A stretch of DNA of 64,000 nucleotides, from the NCBI GenBank assembly GCA_002633005.1, contig NMRA01000046.1:13478-77477 (forward strand). The letters run 5' to 3'. The first letter of the stretch is position 1, and the number at the start of each line of letters is the position of its first letter. Shown in pieces: positions 1-12,252 of this stretch. Under the pieces are notes generated by a model. It worked only from the letters and a program-made list of their open reading frames with translations, was not told the DNA's origin and made no database searches. The DNA is from Phoronis australis. Taxonomy: Eukaryota; Phoronida; Phoronidae. A program made the translations under genes and the position numbers.

Positions 1-51
1 GTGTACTATTTTTATCATAACTCAAATAACTTTTACTGTAAATATGCTTAC

Positions 52-188
52 CGTTTTTTATTCCTAATAATTTTGATGGCCACCTCCTGGTCGGTCTTGT
101 GGTCCACACATTTCACCACCTGGCCAAATGAACCTTTACCCAGTACCTCTTGTATCTCATACCTGTACACTAAGTGGTCACCTATTGC
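52..188 (-). CDS. Class 2 DYRK kinase, exon with start of kinase domain
   Basis: Coding exon of a dual-specificity tyrosine-regulated kinase. DYRKs autophosphorylate an activation-loop tyrosine during translation and then phosphorylate Ser/Thr substrates in cytoplasm or nucleus. The 45 full codons read from a GDHLVYRYE segment into the kinase N-lobe, with the glycine-rich loop GKGSFGQVV and the ATP-binding lysine in VAIKII. The exon follows a polypyrimidine-AG acceptor (AG at 190-189) and ends CG|GTAAGC (donor 51-50), phase 2, with RNKK before the junction as in DYRK2/3/4. Catalytic loop and activation loop are not in the window: the gene continues below position 1. The GDH..YRYE lead-in is typical of class 2 rather than DYRK1. 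Paralogue (DYRK2, 3 or 4) cannot be decided from this part. The 309-bp intron up to the next exon contains nothing I recognise. Confidence 0.93.
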
Positions 189-497
189 CTGAAAGAAAAG
201 AAATGTACATTTGATATGATTCACTTAGGTTTACTTGGTAAGACTCATGGACAAAACATAAGGGGCTAGATACTAGTGTTAGGAATACACATCATCTGAA
301 GGACCAGAAAAACATAACAAATTGATTTTCATGGTTTTCCAGGGAAAATTTGTGATCTCATATATAGAATATATATTCACTGCAAAGTTTAGTTTAACAA
401 ATTAGAATATCATTGAAAATCACGACAGTCTTTATCAACACAGGAGTCTAAATTTGAGCAACTCATCATCACATTTCAAGAAAATATCCCTCGTTAC

Positions 498-661
498 CTT
501 TATGTACGACCCATTTTCATCATCATAGCCATTATTTTGAGCACTGCCATCCACGCCCTCGATTTTCTTTGCTTCCAATCCCAGAAACCATATCTCTGGG
601 TAGTCCAAAATTTCTGTCTGCTCAAACTGAGTCAGTTTTCCTCTATAAAGCTTAAGAGCAT
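498..661 (-). CDS. Class 2 DYRK kinase, DYRK-homology/NAPA-like exon
   Basis: Second recognisable exon of the same kinase. It starts with the last two bases of an Asp codon and holds 54 codons, ending in phase 0 at AAG|GTAACG. The peptide carries KLTQFEQTEI, DYPEIWFLGL and NNGYDDENGSY, the conserved block just before the kinase domain of DYRK2/3/4. In these kinases the region covers the DH box and the N-terminal autophosphorylation accessory (NAPA) segment needed for tyrosine autophosphorylation. Acceptor is TTTGTAG with AG at 663-662. The junction to exon 52-188 (phase 0 to phase 0) gives an uninterrupted ...GSYIK-AIGDH... reading. An in-frame ATG upstream of the acceptor is intronic and should not be taken as the start. 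The 379-bp intron to the next exon shows no feature. Confidence 0.93.
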
Positions 662-1040
662 CTACAAACAGAGCCATATATGCATGTTAAAACACTTCTC
701 AGTTACAATAATAGTTTGCAAGTTGAATATAAAGGTACCAACTTAAATGAATGCCAATTTTTACATATGATACTAATTTGTTCATTCATTTCTTTCACAT
801 TTTACCATTCGCCATAATGACAGTAATTCTATAGCAAGTTTTCTGGCAGATGGACATTCATTTTGCCACATTTCTCAACAAAAATTAGCATTAAGAAAGT
901 AATTATAATGCAGTCTGTCTTGCACAGCAGAGATAAAACAACACTTTTTCCTCATATGTAACATCGCAATAAATTTTTGAAAATTGAATTATCCAATTTC
1001 CACGTGCGCAAAGTGAAATGTATGCAATATTTCTACTCAC

Positions 1041-1254
1041 CATTGGGAGACAAAGGAAGCTTGTTTCCATACTGGTCTCGTTTTGTCTTCTCATGTTGAA
1101 CATAGGTTGGTTGGCGCGTCAGCCCATCCTTCTGTTTCAACTGAGGTAAACTATTGTTGTTTACCTCGGAATTCTGCTTATTTCTATTTTGGTGGTGATC
1201 AGTTCCACCTAGGTGTGGTAATGTGGTTGTTGGTGCCACTGTTGCCACTAGTTT
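1041..1254 (-). CDS. Class 2 DYRK kinase, N-terminal region exon
   Basis: Exon of 71 codons plus one base, in the same kinase gene. It ends ...KLPLSPN with the first base of an Asp codon, at a strong donor (AATG|GTGAGT). Joined to the next exon it reads LPLSPN-D-ALKLYRGKL, matching the family's LP(M/L)(S/T)P..A(M/L) lead-in to the DH region. The upstream part is polar (Thr, Asn, Gln and Lys rich, with VATVAPTTTLPH and NRNKQNSEVNNN) and low in complexity, as expected for the poorly conserved DYRK N-terminus. Acceptor is CCACACAG with AG at 1256-1255, phase 0. The placement is secure from phase and the conserved C-terminal end; the polar part is supported only by open frame and splice sites. 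Confidence 0.88.
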
Positions 1255-1600
1255 CTGTGTGGTAAGGCAATAAGACATATAAACAACCAAATACATTGTT
1301 TTGATTATGTCCTTAAGTCATATTTTAGATTAAAACATCAACCCCAAAATTGTTGCGCTACACTATTTTTTAGACACAAAATTAATTTCATGAAATTAGT
1401 TGCACTGGCAACATGAAACAAGAAATGAGTTGGTGAACAATTTTGAAAAGATGGTCACCTACCAACATATATCACACAAAATAAAACGTTTCAAATGTAT
1501 TAAAATTTCAAGGATGAAGATTTGAAACGCAAGTGAAACCGATACAAAATATGAATAACAGCACACCAGACTTGGGCAATCGAAATATAATTTGTTAAAA

Positions 1601-1973
1601 ACAATTCGACATTGATTGTTGGGTGACTTCTTTCTGCATTTATCATATTGTTTAAAAATACTCCTTGTGTGCGGATCGCATCTATAATTCAGTTTTAAAA
1701 CAACTTTTCTGCTCCCTGATTGACATTGTTAAAAGAACAAATGACAGAAAAATTGTAATAAATTACGATAATTATTAGACCACAGTATGTCGAATGTACA
1801 CTACATTCATAGAAGGCAAGAAATAGTGCAGTAGCTCCTTGAGCAACATATATAAAAGAACAAATGATGGAAATTGTTTTGAAAAATTATAGACGCGATC
1901 CGCACAAAAAGAGTATTTTTAGACAATATGAGAAATACAGAAAGAAGACATCTAACAATCAATGTCAAATTGT
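1601..1973. mobile_element. Foldback/MITE-like element in DYRK intron
   Basis: Two arms of about 100 bases, 1601-1703 and 1874-1973, are inverted copies of one another at roughly 85-90% identity by eye. Both carry GACATTGATTGTT at the outer end and GTGCGGATCGC in the middle. The 170-bp spacer repeats part of the inner arm in direct orientation (AGAACAAATGA near 1735 and again near 1857). No open frame and no clear target duplication were found. The element sits within the 1255-2712 intron of the kinase gene. Class is undetermined; a hairpin-forming non-autonomous DNA transposon is most likely. Confidence 0.7.
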
Positions 1974-2712
1974 TGTTAATGAAATCTGCATCAGACCAGA
2001 AAACTACGTGTAACAAAAATAACAGATAACATTTCTTCATCAATAAAATTTCATGCTTCGTACATATTGCTTTTTAAGTCCTTCAGATTGTCAAGTGTTT
2101 ATTAATCAAATACCATAGTGGATTATCACTTTCAACATTGGAAAATAATCCTTAGGACTGTATTAACAAACTCTGATTAGTCTTCAGTTATGTAGCAGAC
2201 TCAGAACCTGACAGAATGACATAACACTTATGGAATGCACTACGCCACAGAAAATAGCCAGTCCCCTTGGACTATTGCAAGCCTAATGATTATGGGAATA
2301 CTCTAATTTTCTTGGTATTTGATTTAGGATAAGGTAGATTGCAACCACATAACACATTTCTGAATTTCTGAATGTAAATATGACTTAATAGATTCCCAAT
2401 TTTAAGCTCTGATTAATCCACCCGCTTCAGTGATTTTGACGTCAAAATTTCAAACTTTTGAATTACAACTGACCTCAAGTACATAACAGTGATTTCTGGG
2501 CTTTGGGAAACAAACTGTTACTACTGAAGATTGAACCCTGATTTGTTACTCAAATGTAGTGCCTGAAGAACAACATACTGTCAGTTGAATAAACCTAATT
2601 CTGTATTCGAACACCAGATGGAGTTCCGAGCTTCACAGCTTTAACAATTGATAGGATTGGTCCTAAAAAATTTCAATACGTGTTTTTCATGGGTTTGAAT
2701 GTATCTTCTTAC
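1974..2712. other. Remaining intron sequence, no feature
   Basis: AT-rich intronic DNA between the foldback element and the 2713-2838 exon. No open frame, repeat or RNA gene was recognised. Confidence 0.6.
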
Positions 2713-2838
2713 CTCTGTATGAATCAAACCATTGGCTGCACCCTTCTTTGACCCCTTACCACCAAAATGGGAAGGTGGGAATTTGTTGCTCTCTGTGCTG
2801 TGTCGGTGATTTCTGTGAAGGTTACTGCTTTGTGGACT
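2713..2838 (-). CDS. Class 2 DYRK kinase, upstream N-terminal exon
   Basis: Exactly 42 codons in phase 0 at both ends. Acceptor is TATTTTACAG (AG at 2840-2839) and donor GAG|GTAAGA. The peptide begins SPQSSNLHRNHRHSTESNKF and continues with a basic patch GGKGSKKGAANG, ending LIHTE. Basic, serine-rich sequence fits the regulatory N-terminus of class 2 DYRKs, which often carries a nuclear localisation signal; that role is inferred. Phase 0 to phase 0 joining with exon 1041-1254 keeps the frame open. No similarity visible by eye fixes it to DYRK, so assignment rests on strand, spacing, splice sites and phase. Confidence 0.75.
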
Positions 2839-5800
2839 CTGTAAAATAATACACAGAATAAGAGCACAACCCAAGACTGGAATTGATCCTCAAGAACAAC
2901 TTGAGTACTGTAGGAGTCTTTAGATGTTCTCCGGCATTTACTCTTAATTACAGGGTGTTCTACTAAACAGTGAGTAGATAAGGATCTGGCTCTGTCATTT
3001 CCCTCTCATTCTCAAATATCATAAATAGGTATTATATTGTCCCAGGTGGTGATTTGGCTTTGTATTATCAACTTGAGAAGGTATATCCACATGGGCATAA
3101 TTTTTATTTGGTTAGTTCAGTGGCCACATAGGTCGGTTGCCTACATTCCAAAATGAAAAACTGGGACATCTGGTCTAGGATGTTGCGGCAATGTTTGCGT
3201 AGTCACCCCAAAAGCAGCACGCTGGTGGTATTTCTTTCTTTTTGTTTCTGTCAAGTTTGTGAAGTGAAAAAAGAAATAGGGAAATGGTGTGGAAAAGCAC
3301 AAAAACGAACAACCAGACACCAAAACACTAATGGTGTGAACATGTAAGTATCGCGGACATCAAAAAAGGAAATGCTGTTTTTACAAAATGTGTCACTGCC
3401 CAGAAATTGAATTATCATTGTCAGAGTAAATTTTTAGTAGCAGAATGGTTTGGCCACCTATAACTTTACTGTTACTTCTCCTTCATTCTCAGACGGAAGA
3501 GTAATCTAGCAATGCATTGGGCTTCCACCCACCTGTCATGATTGACAATTGCAGGTCATTTTGTCTCAATACTTTTGACATGTACTGTGAGTAACCGCTT
3601 GTGAGTACTGCTTTTGATTTTTTTATTTCCCATCCATGCATTATTAAGAAAATCAGCCAAACATACAGTTTGTTTTGATGGAATAAACATGTAATTTCAT
3701 GGCCTAGCGCTTAGCATGTCAACTCCGCAAATATGACCTGGAAAGATTCCAATGTTGCCAAACAGGATCTCGGGAACTGAGAGGGCCAGGCCTCATTGGC
3801 AAAAGCCGAAAATGAAATATACGAGGTAGCTGACATAAATAAATGGCAAATGTTCGGTGCACCAAAATTGTGAGGCTGGAATCTTTTGGTTTTTGCTCCA
3901 ATAAAAAAATTGAAGTGTCTCACCTGTTCATTTGATGACCACGAGAATTTCAACCTCTAGGCCCAATATCATATACAAAGGCTCAACTCGTGAGAAACAC
4001 AAAAACAATCGCATCCTTCTGATTTTCACAGAATGATTCCAACTTCCAGTCATTTACTTTCAGTAGTAACTTTGCTTAAGTACTTATGGATATGGCTGGG
4101 CAACTTCCTGGTGACCTGAGATTTTTACCAGGTCGCCAAACAAAATCTGAGGTCTCTGTAGGTCACCAAATCAAGCAGTGAATTAACTAGGACAATACTG
4201 CGATGCCTGAGATTTATTTACTCGGAACAAATGCATACATATGAACTGCTAAATGTTTTAAGCTTCTTTGCCACATTGCTTTTTGCATAATTGCCATGCT
4301 TTTTGTCTTTGTTGTAATAATCCTTTTCTCATTAAATGCATTCGTACATGTAAAACAAGACACTGCTAATTGTTTCTATGAAGCAGCAGTACAAACTAAG
4401 AGTGAAGAGCATCATTTACAGTATTTCACCACACTGGCTATTTATGAAACAATATGGTGGACAAATGAAAGTTCATTGTTTCATTTTTTTCATAAGAAAG
4501 CAGGCGCATCCAATAAATGCTTAATCAGTTTTACAAAAGTGCCATACCATAGCTATTACAAAACAATGTTCTTTGAAATTGTGGGCATTCACAACTCAGC
4601 ATTTGACTGCTTGACAACTAAAAAGGGCAACTTGTACCCAAAGTTGTTGAGATTTTACCATCAGTTGGCCCAATAAATCCCATTAGTTGGAAAAGCTTGT
4701 CGTTAAAATGAAAATGTTGTCACTGTTTACTGTGTTCGTATGAAGCAGAGCTGTGATATGCTTTATTTTTCCAAACATGTCTATGGTAGAAGTATATAAA
4801 GTTTGCCACATTTGTATTAGGATCAAAACCATTTAGAGTAAAGACAAAAACATAGTTTTACAGCTTTTTCATGTGAAATTCCTCAGCTATTCTTCAGCCA
4901 TAGTTAAGAACAAAATAAAGTCCTTTTGAGGACATAACTAAATACCATGTAGATACTTCCTTCCCTAATCACAATTACAAATTACTTAAACTTTGTAGCA
5001 AAGTCCTGATGAGCATATCTTACTAACGACAATTTGTCAAAACATTCAGTTGTCATGAATTTCATCTCTGCGACAAATGGATACCAGTGACTATTAGCTA
5101 TAAATTTTGATGTGGAGAATTAAGTTTTACCTGCAAATTAAGTACTATGCAGAGACAAGTTGTCACCAAATATTTCTCAGATGGTGTCAAAACATACAAA
5201 ATGCCCAAGATCAAATTTATGTAACATGATCATAAAATACACATAGCTATGTCCCTAAATCCAACTGCTGATATATAGTTAAAATAAAAAGAAAATGTCT
5301 ACAATTAAAATAACACTTATTTACCTCAAACTTCATCACCAATGGCAAATGTCCAATTTTTTTCATGTTGCATATCAGTTGCCTGACTTCTTTCAAAGTT
5401 ACACACACCTATGAGGCAGGTGATTGCTACTGCTGTCTGGAGAGTGTCAACAGATCCACCTAATTAAAGTTTTAGACCTGCACCACACAAACCAGAACAC
5501 TCTATTGGTGGAGAAGAACCAATATCCTGCTAGAAACATGTAGTGTGGTCTTTCAAGAAACTGACCTCTATAAATTAATGATTCGTGCTCTTCTAGGAAT
5601 GACCTGTCAGTCTCCTACACAATGGAATACTTAGATAACAAATCAGGCACTACAATGTCAAGCTCAGGCCTGCTGTCCCTAGAGCCAAGTTTCTTAGAAC
5701 AGTGAGATTATCTAAGGGCTGTTCTTACCCCTAGAACCCACACACCACGACCACCTTGAACCATGACCTCTCGACCTCCTTGACTCACCAACTCTTTACC

Positions 5801-7434
5801 CACAACACACTCACTCTACAGTATCATTTATGATTTTCACAAATTTCATAAGCTTTTAGAATTGAGCAAGTACTATCCAATGGAACTACCATCCTACACA
5901 AATCTGTCAATTTATCGACCACTGGTCAAAAACTGAACGTACAGTAGCATCAGAACGTGAGTTGGAAGCTGTTCTCGACATAACTAACACAGTTTATATA
6001 TATTTACATGTACAGTGTATACATGAGACGTTTGGCCTTCTCACACTCTCCTAAAATAGTTTGATGCTGCTATTCACTCAAGAGCTGGACCGACATGATT
6101 TTCGCTTTCAGAATTAGTATTTCCAACACGAGATGACTTGTAAGGTTGGCAGGTAACGTAACTTGCGGTCTTCTTACCAGCCAGATACAGCAAAGGTAAG
6201 TCAATAACTTGATCTGTCTTTTGTGTATCCTAAGAGGTGGGTTGAGGGCTGGGGGTGTGGGACGAGAACAGACTAGCTTACCAGCGAGATCTTTGTGTCT
6301 GTGTTACGCATCCCAGGTGACCCATGCTCACAGGTGAGATAGAATAATGACAATCTTCTACAAACCTCACTTGGAATCAGTTGTAATATTAATGGATTAA
6401 ATACTACAGGCAATTTGCCCAATGACTAATGGGACTAAAATATTTGTAAACAACCAGCAGCAATAGTCTTTCTTCTCAGAATATATGCTTTTATACTATA
6501 TCTTCTAGGAATCCAGCCATTGATTACCCTTATAAATGCACAGTTTGGGTTTTATGAACAATGCACTTGTTTATTTGGCCTCCACTTTGGAGCAATTGCC
6601 CTGTGGGAACTTTGATGGAGAGAGAGATTATTTAAGATGGAGGACTTTACATAGTGATACATTCTATAATTCACAGCAATATCAAGTGGCAAGTATTTGG
6701 ATATCTTAAACTGTTTAACTGAAAGGAAAAAATAGCACTAACTAAATGGTACTACTACACCCACAAAACATTTATAAAATAAAACTATACATAAACTAAT
6801 CATTGTTGTAGGTATTTACAACCACCCTACAATTTATTGGAACAAGGCGTCCACAAAAGGCTTCGAAAAGTATGTACAACGAATTCGATCAGGTCAAAAA
6901 CACACTTAGTAGCAACTTTGAAAATGACTCAGGTTGGAAATGTACAAAAAACAAAAAATGAGTGACTTTAAACCAAACCAAGGCAAAATTAGATAATTAC
7001 ATTATTCAAACTTTGTTAATTCTACACTCTAGCGTCGTTTTTATTTTCAAGTTCCTGCTCCTAATTTGGCCAAAAACTAATGTTTTTAACAATGGGTTTC
7101 AAAGATGGTACAGCCAAAGCATAGGGCTTTAAAAATTAGTAATTTTGTTGAAATGATTTTTTATTTGAAAATGTATTTATTGACTTCCCCAGTTTGTCAT
7201 TTCTACAAAATGGTGATCATATAAATCTTTTGAAATCAAGTTAATGAAAAGTGAAAATGGCTCCCAGAAAAATCATAATTGCAAAACTTGAAAAACTTGC
7301 TAAGCCGCAATTCATTTTTAACTTTATATTTTCTAATAAACGTGCTCATAGCATGCAGCAGGACTGACCATGTGCACAGTATATTATAAATAGCAGCCAC
7401 CTCTTGATCAAAGTATACGTAGAACTATAATTAC
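2839..7434. other. Long intron-like stretch, mostly featureless
   Basis: About 4.6 kb between a confident and a candidate exon of the kinase. A small inverted arrangement lies at 4111-4169, where GGTGACCTGAGATTTT is mirrored by AAAATCTGAGGTC and an outer AGGTCACCA. An open frame at 4296-4676 (+, 126 codons, hydrophobic start then a mixed sequence) has no splice context, homology or codon signal that I can point to and is not called a gene. Strong plus-strand donor-like GTAAGT at 6195 has no convincing exon attached. Confidence 0.5.
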
Positions 7435-7889
7435 CAGAAATGATGTGACATTGACAGGATGAAATGATCCCACAGATCCTTTTACAGCTGCACTACTGTT
7501 GTAATGCAAAGGAGTAGCATGACAGCTTGGAGAAATCTTTGACTGTCCATTTAAGCAACCACACCCATTAGATGGGCACCAGTGTAGCACCAATGGAAAA
7601 ACATCAGTAGTTCTTTCAGTCTCAGTAACATTATAGAGATTGTCTAAACAATCTGAGCATGAGTTAGTCGCGTTGCAGTATCCACTGTCTTTCTGCTTTG
7701 TTCTTTCAAACTCCAATTTCTGACTGACTCTTCGTGAATTCCGCTGAGGTCTGAACTCCGAAACAGAAAATGACGTGTCAGAGGATAAGCAAGCAAAATA
7801 TCTGCCTGCTCTTGTCTGATAACCTGATTTGACATGATGATGATAATCGGTCTGGCCATTTGGCTTGCAAACAACAGCAAACCACATAT
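7435..7889 (-). CDS. Candidate large N-terminal exon, probably of the DYRK gene
   Basis: An open frame of 151 codons plus two leading bases, flanked by ATATACAG (AG at 7891-7890) and CTG|GTAATT. It ends in phase 0, so it can join the phase-0 exon at 2713-2838. The peptide is serine-, cysteine- and asparagine-rich: CKPNGQTDYHHH near the start, a basic stretch with FRPQRNSRRVSQKLEF, then SCSDCLDNLYNVTETERTTD and CHATPLHYNSSAAVKGSVG. No domain is recognised. Length and composition fit a regulatory DYRK N-terminus, but a separate gene or an open frame by chance cannot be excluded. An alternative acceptor (TTTGCAAG) lies about 27 bases inside. A second minus frame is open over 7644-7880; I prefer this one because it is longer and bounded by splice sites. 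Confidence 0.45.
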
Positions 7890-9630
7890 CTGTATATTTA
7901 CCAGCTTGAACTTGACTGCTTTCAGCCCATCAATAGTTTATAACTGAGACAAGTCCAGCACACTGGGCAACACGGTATGTAGACCTAAACAAAGGAAGTG
8001 CATGAACCAGCCAACATAGATGTGCCTGTTCTCCAGATAAAGTTTGTTACTCATAAGATGATCATTTCAAGTATATCAATCCACACTACACAGCAATCCC
8101 CTTGAAATCAATTAGCACCTGTCTCCAGTAGAGGGTCATATTAACATCATATCAACCAGCTCAGATGATAATTAAAAGCATCAACAGCATGATTTCATCC
8201 CAATGATGGCTGATAGAAAGTAAACCTTCACCCTTGGAGACTGTTATTACCATGGAGTTAATGTGCAATATGGCTTTACAGAGTGGAGCCTACACTATAA
8301 CCTTGTCTGTGAGCAAACCACAAGTTTGCCCCCTCATGATTAAGCTGCCTGGATTTCAGTACACGTTTGCATGTATCAGCTGTTTTTGACTCGGTCCAGT
8401 ACAAGCTGACACCATGTGTTCACCTCAGTCAGCTACATTCAAACCAAAGCAGTTGTCGTGAAGAGAAAGCTGTACAGCCTTAACCCTACCCATGCACAAG
8501 AACCCACAGCTGACAAGAGTGCAGTCAGTCTAGATAGCTAAGTAATTGTTAAATACCTCTACCCTGGGACAGTGGTCAAGCTGTGTCCACATCAACAAAT
8601 ATCAGTGGGAACCTGATTACTGGGCATACCTATGACCAATCACAACATTGTCAACCACCACCAATCTTACAAGGGATTAGGGCAACCAGGCAAAACAAAA
8701 GGTGTTCCCTTTAAAGTGCTGCCCTCCCCACTACCCAGGCATTCAGTCCAAGAAGGGATTTTTTCATTTCCACTATTTACCGCGTTAAAATTGGTCTCTG
8801 CTTGTTTCTTACTCAGGGTGAAAAGTCATTTCTGGTTCGTTTTTGGCTCGTAGAACATGCCGGTGACAAAAACTGGTCTCAAACTATCAGTCAGCTCTTT
8901 TTAGGCCTTGAAACGGACTCTGATTTGATGATGAGCGATTTGCAATCAATTTCATAATGGTAAATCGAAAGTTGTATTTTTTTATATTGGAAGACAGGCT
9001 TATAGCCACTTAAGTATTGTTGCTAGAACTTATGACTTTGAAAATCCCGGCCGGCTATGCAAAGATATTGCGGCACTCATAACATTAACTACGTTTAAAT
9101 GGGAAAATCAAATACTGATAACGTTATGACATGTATGGAAAAATTAAGACAGGAGCAGCTTTGCGAACATTTTGTCCCGTCGCAACATATTTCCATGCCT
9201 CACTGAAAAAGATATATTTATACAGGAGCAGTTTTATTTGAATAAATGTGGAGCAGCTACAAAAATATAGCTTTAAGAAATTGTACTGTAGATCTTCACA
9301 TTGCACAAACTTCACATTGCACAAACTTGAGATGTATATTGACAGGCCATGAACATTCAAGTTGAGGTTTTACTATTTGGAGCAGTGTGCATTTTGTAAT
9401 TACTAGCACTAACTATTGTAAACCCTATTACCATAGATTCCGCTAAACCATAACTTTGAAACACACATTTTTACAATTAACCCTAACCTCAAAGAAATCA
9501 GAGAATGATTCAATGGAACCATACACTTTATATAACAAAACTGCATAAATTTGTTCATCATCATCATCTAAAACTTACATGCCTATTTGTAACTGAGGTA
9601 CCTTCAACATGAACTGAAGAAAAAACTTAC
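7890..9630. other. Intron-like stretch with a 16-bp duplication
   Basis: No gene seen. A perfect tandem pair of CTTCACATTGCACAAA lies at 9294-9325. The rest is unique-looking AT-rich DNA. Confidence 0.5.
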
Positions 9631-9710
9631 ATTTTTTAGTATGAGAGGTGTCTGTTGTCCACAAGGGGGTGCTGCCCACAGCCAGCTGTTTGTTTTGCTC
9701 TTTCTTAAGA
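9631..9710 (-). CDS. Candidate small exon upstream in the DYRK gene
   Basis: Eighty bases between acceptor ATATAATAG (AG 9712-9711) and a consensus donor AAAAAAT|GTAAGT. The frame gives LKKEQNKQLAVGSTPLWTTD followed by TSHTKK. It ends in phase 1, and the next candidate exon (7435-7889) starts with the two bases that complete that codon, so the pair is phase-compatible. Nothing in the peptide is diagnostic and the polypyrimidine tract is poor. If real, it would be part of the 5' region of the kinase transcript. No initiator exon was found farther upstream. Confidence 0.35.
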
Positions 9711-10752
9711 CTATTATATTGACAAACATACACATAAAAGCATGTTAAACATAAGAGCTTTGATACAGTGCAGATGGACATTTAAATGTTCCTAAATACC
9801 CACTGAGTTGTGAAACATATATAATGACAAGCTCCGCTCTTAAAATTTAAACATTAGTGGCTGAACCATTAGATTAAGAGGATTCAACCCCTTAACATCT
9901 TCAAAGTGCAACCAAAACAAAAATGAACACTATCCTATTTGAATTTCTTCATCAAATAAGTTAAACACTATTGTAAACTTGCAAAAGTTGTAATATCGAT
10001 TTAAATTCTAGAAATGTTATCACTTGCACAACATAAGTGCAGTTGAGGGGAGTTTTCAAAGCATTCATAAGGCCTATTCAAATTATGTCATTAACAACAG
10101 AAGCATACTGGCCACCATACAACTATTTGTTTATTATAACTGTATGATTATATTCACAAGTCAGGCCCCTTAGTAACAAGCCATTCTAAGCACAGGCAGT
10201 CATGAATGGCTTCCTGGTCAAACATCACTGATTAGAAATCAGATATAGCAACATAATTACTTTAGTTACAGCACAAATGTTAAACATTACTTAATCACTT
10301 TTTAGGCAAGTATGATTTGTTATCTCAGATCAGATTGTAGCCTGATCACATAACACCTTTGAGATACATCACAATACTCTTAATGAAAAAGTTATATATT
10401 TAGCAAGTCCATGGCTGATGATATCTTCAGAAAGTGATGTTATGTTGCAAAAATGTTAGACATGGTTGAAACTTTTTTTGTTAGACATCGTTCAAATGAG
10501 AAGAGAAACAGTTTAAACATGTTCTACTCTAATCTGACAGCATTAAAAACAGGCAGTAAAAACAGTAAACATATATATATACATATATATTTGAGATATT
10601 ACCTGTATGTAAAAACAGATACCCATGGAATAAAGACTTTTATGTTCAATGATTTAAAAATTCTTCCAAAATATTCCTTTTTACTTTACTTATATTAACA
10701 TGTAATAATGATAAATAGTCTCAAAAACATGCACATATCGGCCCTAAAACTG
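9711..10752. other. Non-coding stretch with an (AT)n tract
   Basis: No coding feature. A short (AT)n/(CATA)n microsatellite lies near 10568-10592. Confidence 0.5.
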
Positions 10753-10940
10753 ACACTGTCCCTTTAAAGTCCCTTTCATACTAACGCAGACAAAGTTAAC
10801 AGCTCCAGTTAACTTCGCAGTTAACAGGTTGATTTAACACTGGAGCGTCCACTCTGAGGTGCAGTATGAACGGTCAACTTCAGTCCCATCGAAATTATCA
10901 TCAGGCTTCACTGTTATTGCCAACAATTAAAGGGCAGTGT
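10753..10940. mobile_element. MITE-like element with ACACTG termini
   Basis: A 188-bp segment bounded by inverted ends: ACACTGTCCCTTTAA on the left and, read inward from the right, ACACTGCCCTTTAA. A second inner inverted pair (TTCATACT near 10786 and AGTATGAA near 10864) lies inside, along with three GTTAAC sites. No coding capacity and no certain target duplication. Ends of this kind are common in non-autonomous DNA transposons; the superfamily is left open. Confidence 0.55.
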
Positions 10941-12230
10941 TCGAATAATCACCAATTGAATTAGAAATAAGTTTCATGTCAATTAGCACATGTAAATGTG
11001 TATCCAATAATTAGACATTCATAAGCAGTAAGATCTTACCAAATTCAGACATACCTATTTACCAAAACTGTCCTCAAGGGCTTCTAAAAGCCAATCATGA
11101 GAATGTTCTGATTGGTAACTGTGGTACAAACATTGAACATTGAGAAACAACTGAAGATTGAAGCTACACTGATAATATGTTTTCTGCAAATGTGATAAAT
11201 TAAGATTTCATGCGTCTGTCATTTTGTGTCCTAAATTGGTAAGGTCCTAAATATGTCATCTTGTGTTTGGTCATATGTTCATCAAGCTCAGTTGACTGAA
11301 CCAGAAAAAATAGTCACTTGGTATTTAAAAAATGTCACCTATCTTAAAACACAAAATGTTTTCATAAACAAAAACTCTACAAATGTTTTACCATTCCAAA
11401 GGACATTACTGTAACTAACTATCCTGAGAAAATCTGTAACAAAATTAGAACCCACGTAAAAATTGACGAATTAAAATAAAATTTTATTATTTTACAATAC
11501 AAGACAAAAGTAATCAGACAAAATACCCTTCCCTATTATGACGACTAGTTCTGTTAACACCAAAAACAAGTAATTACTGGTTATAACTATAAGGCTGACG
11601 GAATTCTAATTACACAATAGCCTAGCCACCGTCCACTTTCCTGTTAATTATACCATATTCTCCCTTGGTTACTACTGACCATGTGTCATGTCTGGGGGAA
11701 GGTGAATTCCTAAACATTTTGTCTGAACACTTGGCAAGTAATTGAGTACAATTTCTGCCTTACAACAATGAACTACTATCCAATCAAACAGCACCATTCT
11801 GAGTTGTGATACTACGGCACTGTACTGTGTACAGCATAATGGTACCAATAGCTTCACCTGTTTCTTTACATAAAACAGAAATCAAAAGGTCTGCGTTATG
11901 TCAAAAGCATGAATATCATGAAATGCTTTGTTGGCCATTCATGTGGATTTATAGAAGAATCGTTTATAATAAAAATGACACATAATTTTCAAATTGGAAT
12001 GAATAATTAATTATCATTTCAAAAAATTATCAAAAGTTGGTTGAAAAGGAGTACATTTTGCCAGTTTTAACATCTACTGTAACTTGTGCCTCAAATTTAA
12101 CACAAGTTGGAAATGACCAATTCTGATAATTGCATTGCAGTGTATGGTTATGATTAAAGCATGTATTACTACATTTTATACCACATTATTAGCGTCAAAT
12201 GGCAGATACAACCGTGTAATAACCCATAAA
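10941..12230. other. Non-coding stretch, no gene
   Basis: AT-rich DNA without a supported open frame. It contains one copy of the motif TGTGTCCTAAATTGGT (about 11225-11240) that recurs near 17420 and, on the other strand, near 24311. Confidence 0.5.
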
Positions 12231-12252
12231 GTTATCTCACTAGTGAGATAAC
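12231..12252. repeat. Perfect 22-bp palindrome
   Basis: GTTATCTCAC and its exact inverse TAGTGAGATAAC meet without a spacer around ACTAGT. It abuts the 3' side of the minus-strand tRNA-like segment, so it may be part of the SINE tail or of an older element end. Confidence 0.8.

Noticed and set aside
4296-4676. 126-codon plus-strand open frame starting with a hydrophobic segment (LFVFVVIILF)
   Set aside because: No recognisable domain, no splice context, lies in what looks like a kinase intron; a frame of this size can occur by chance.
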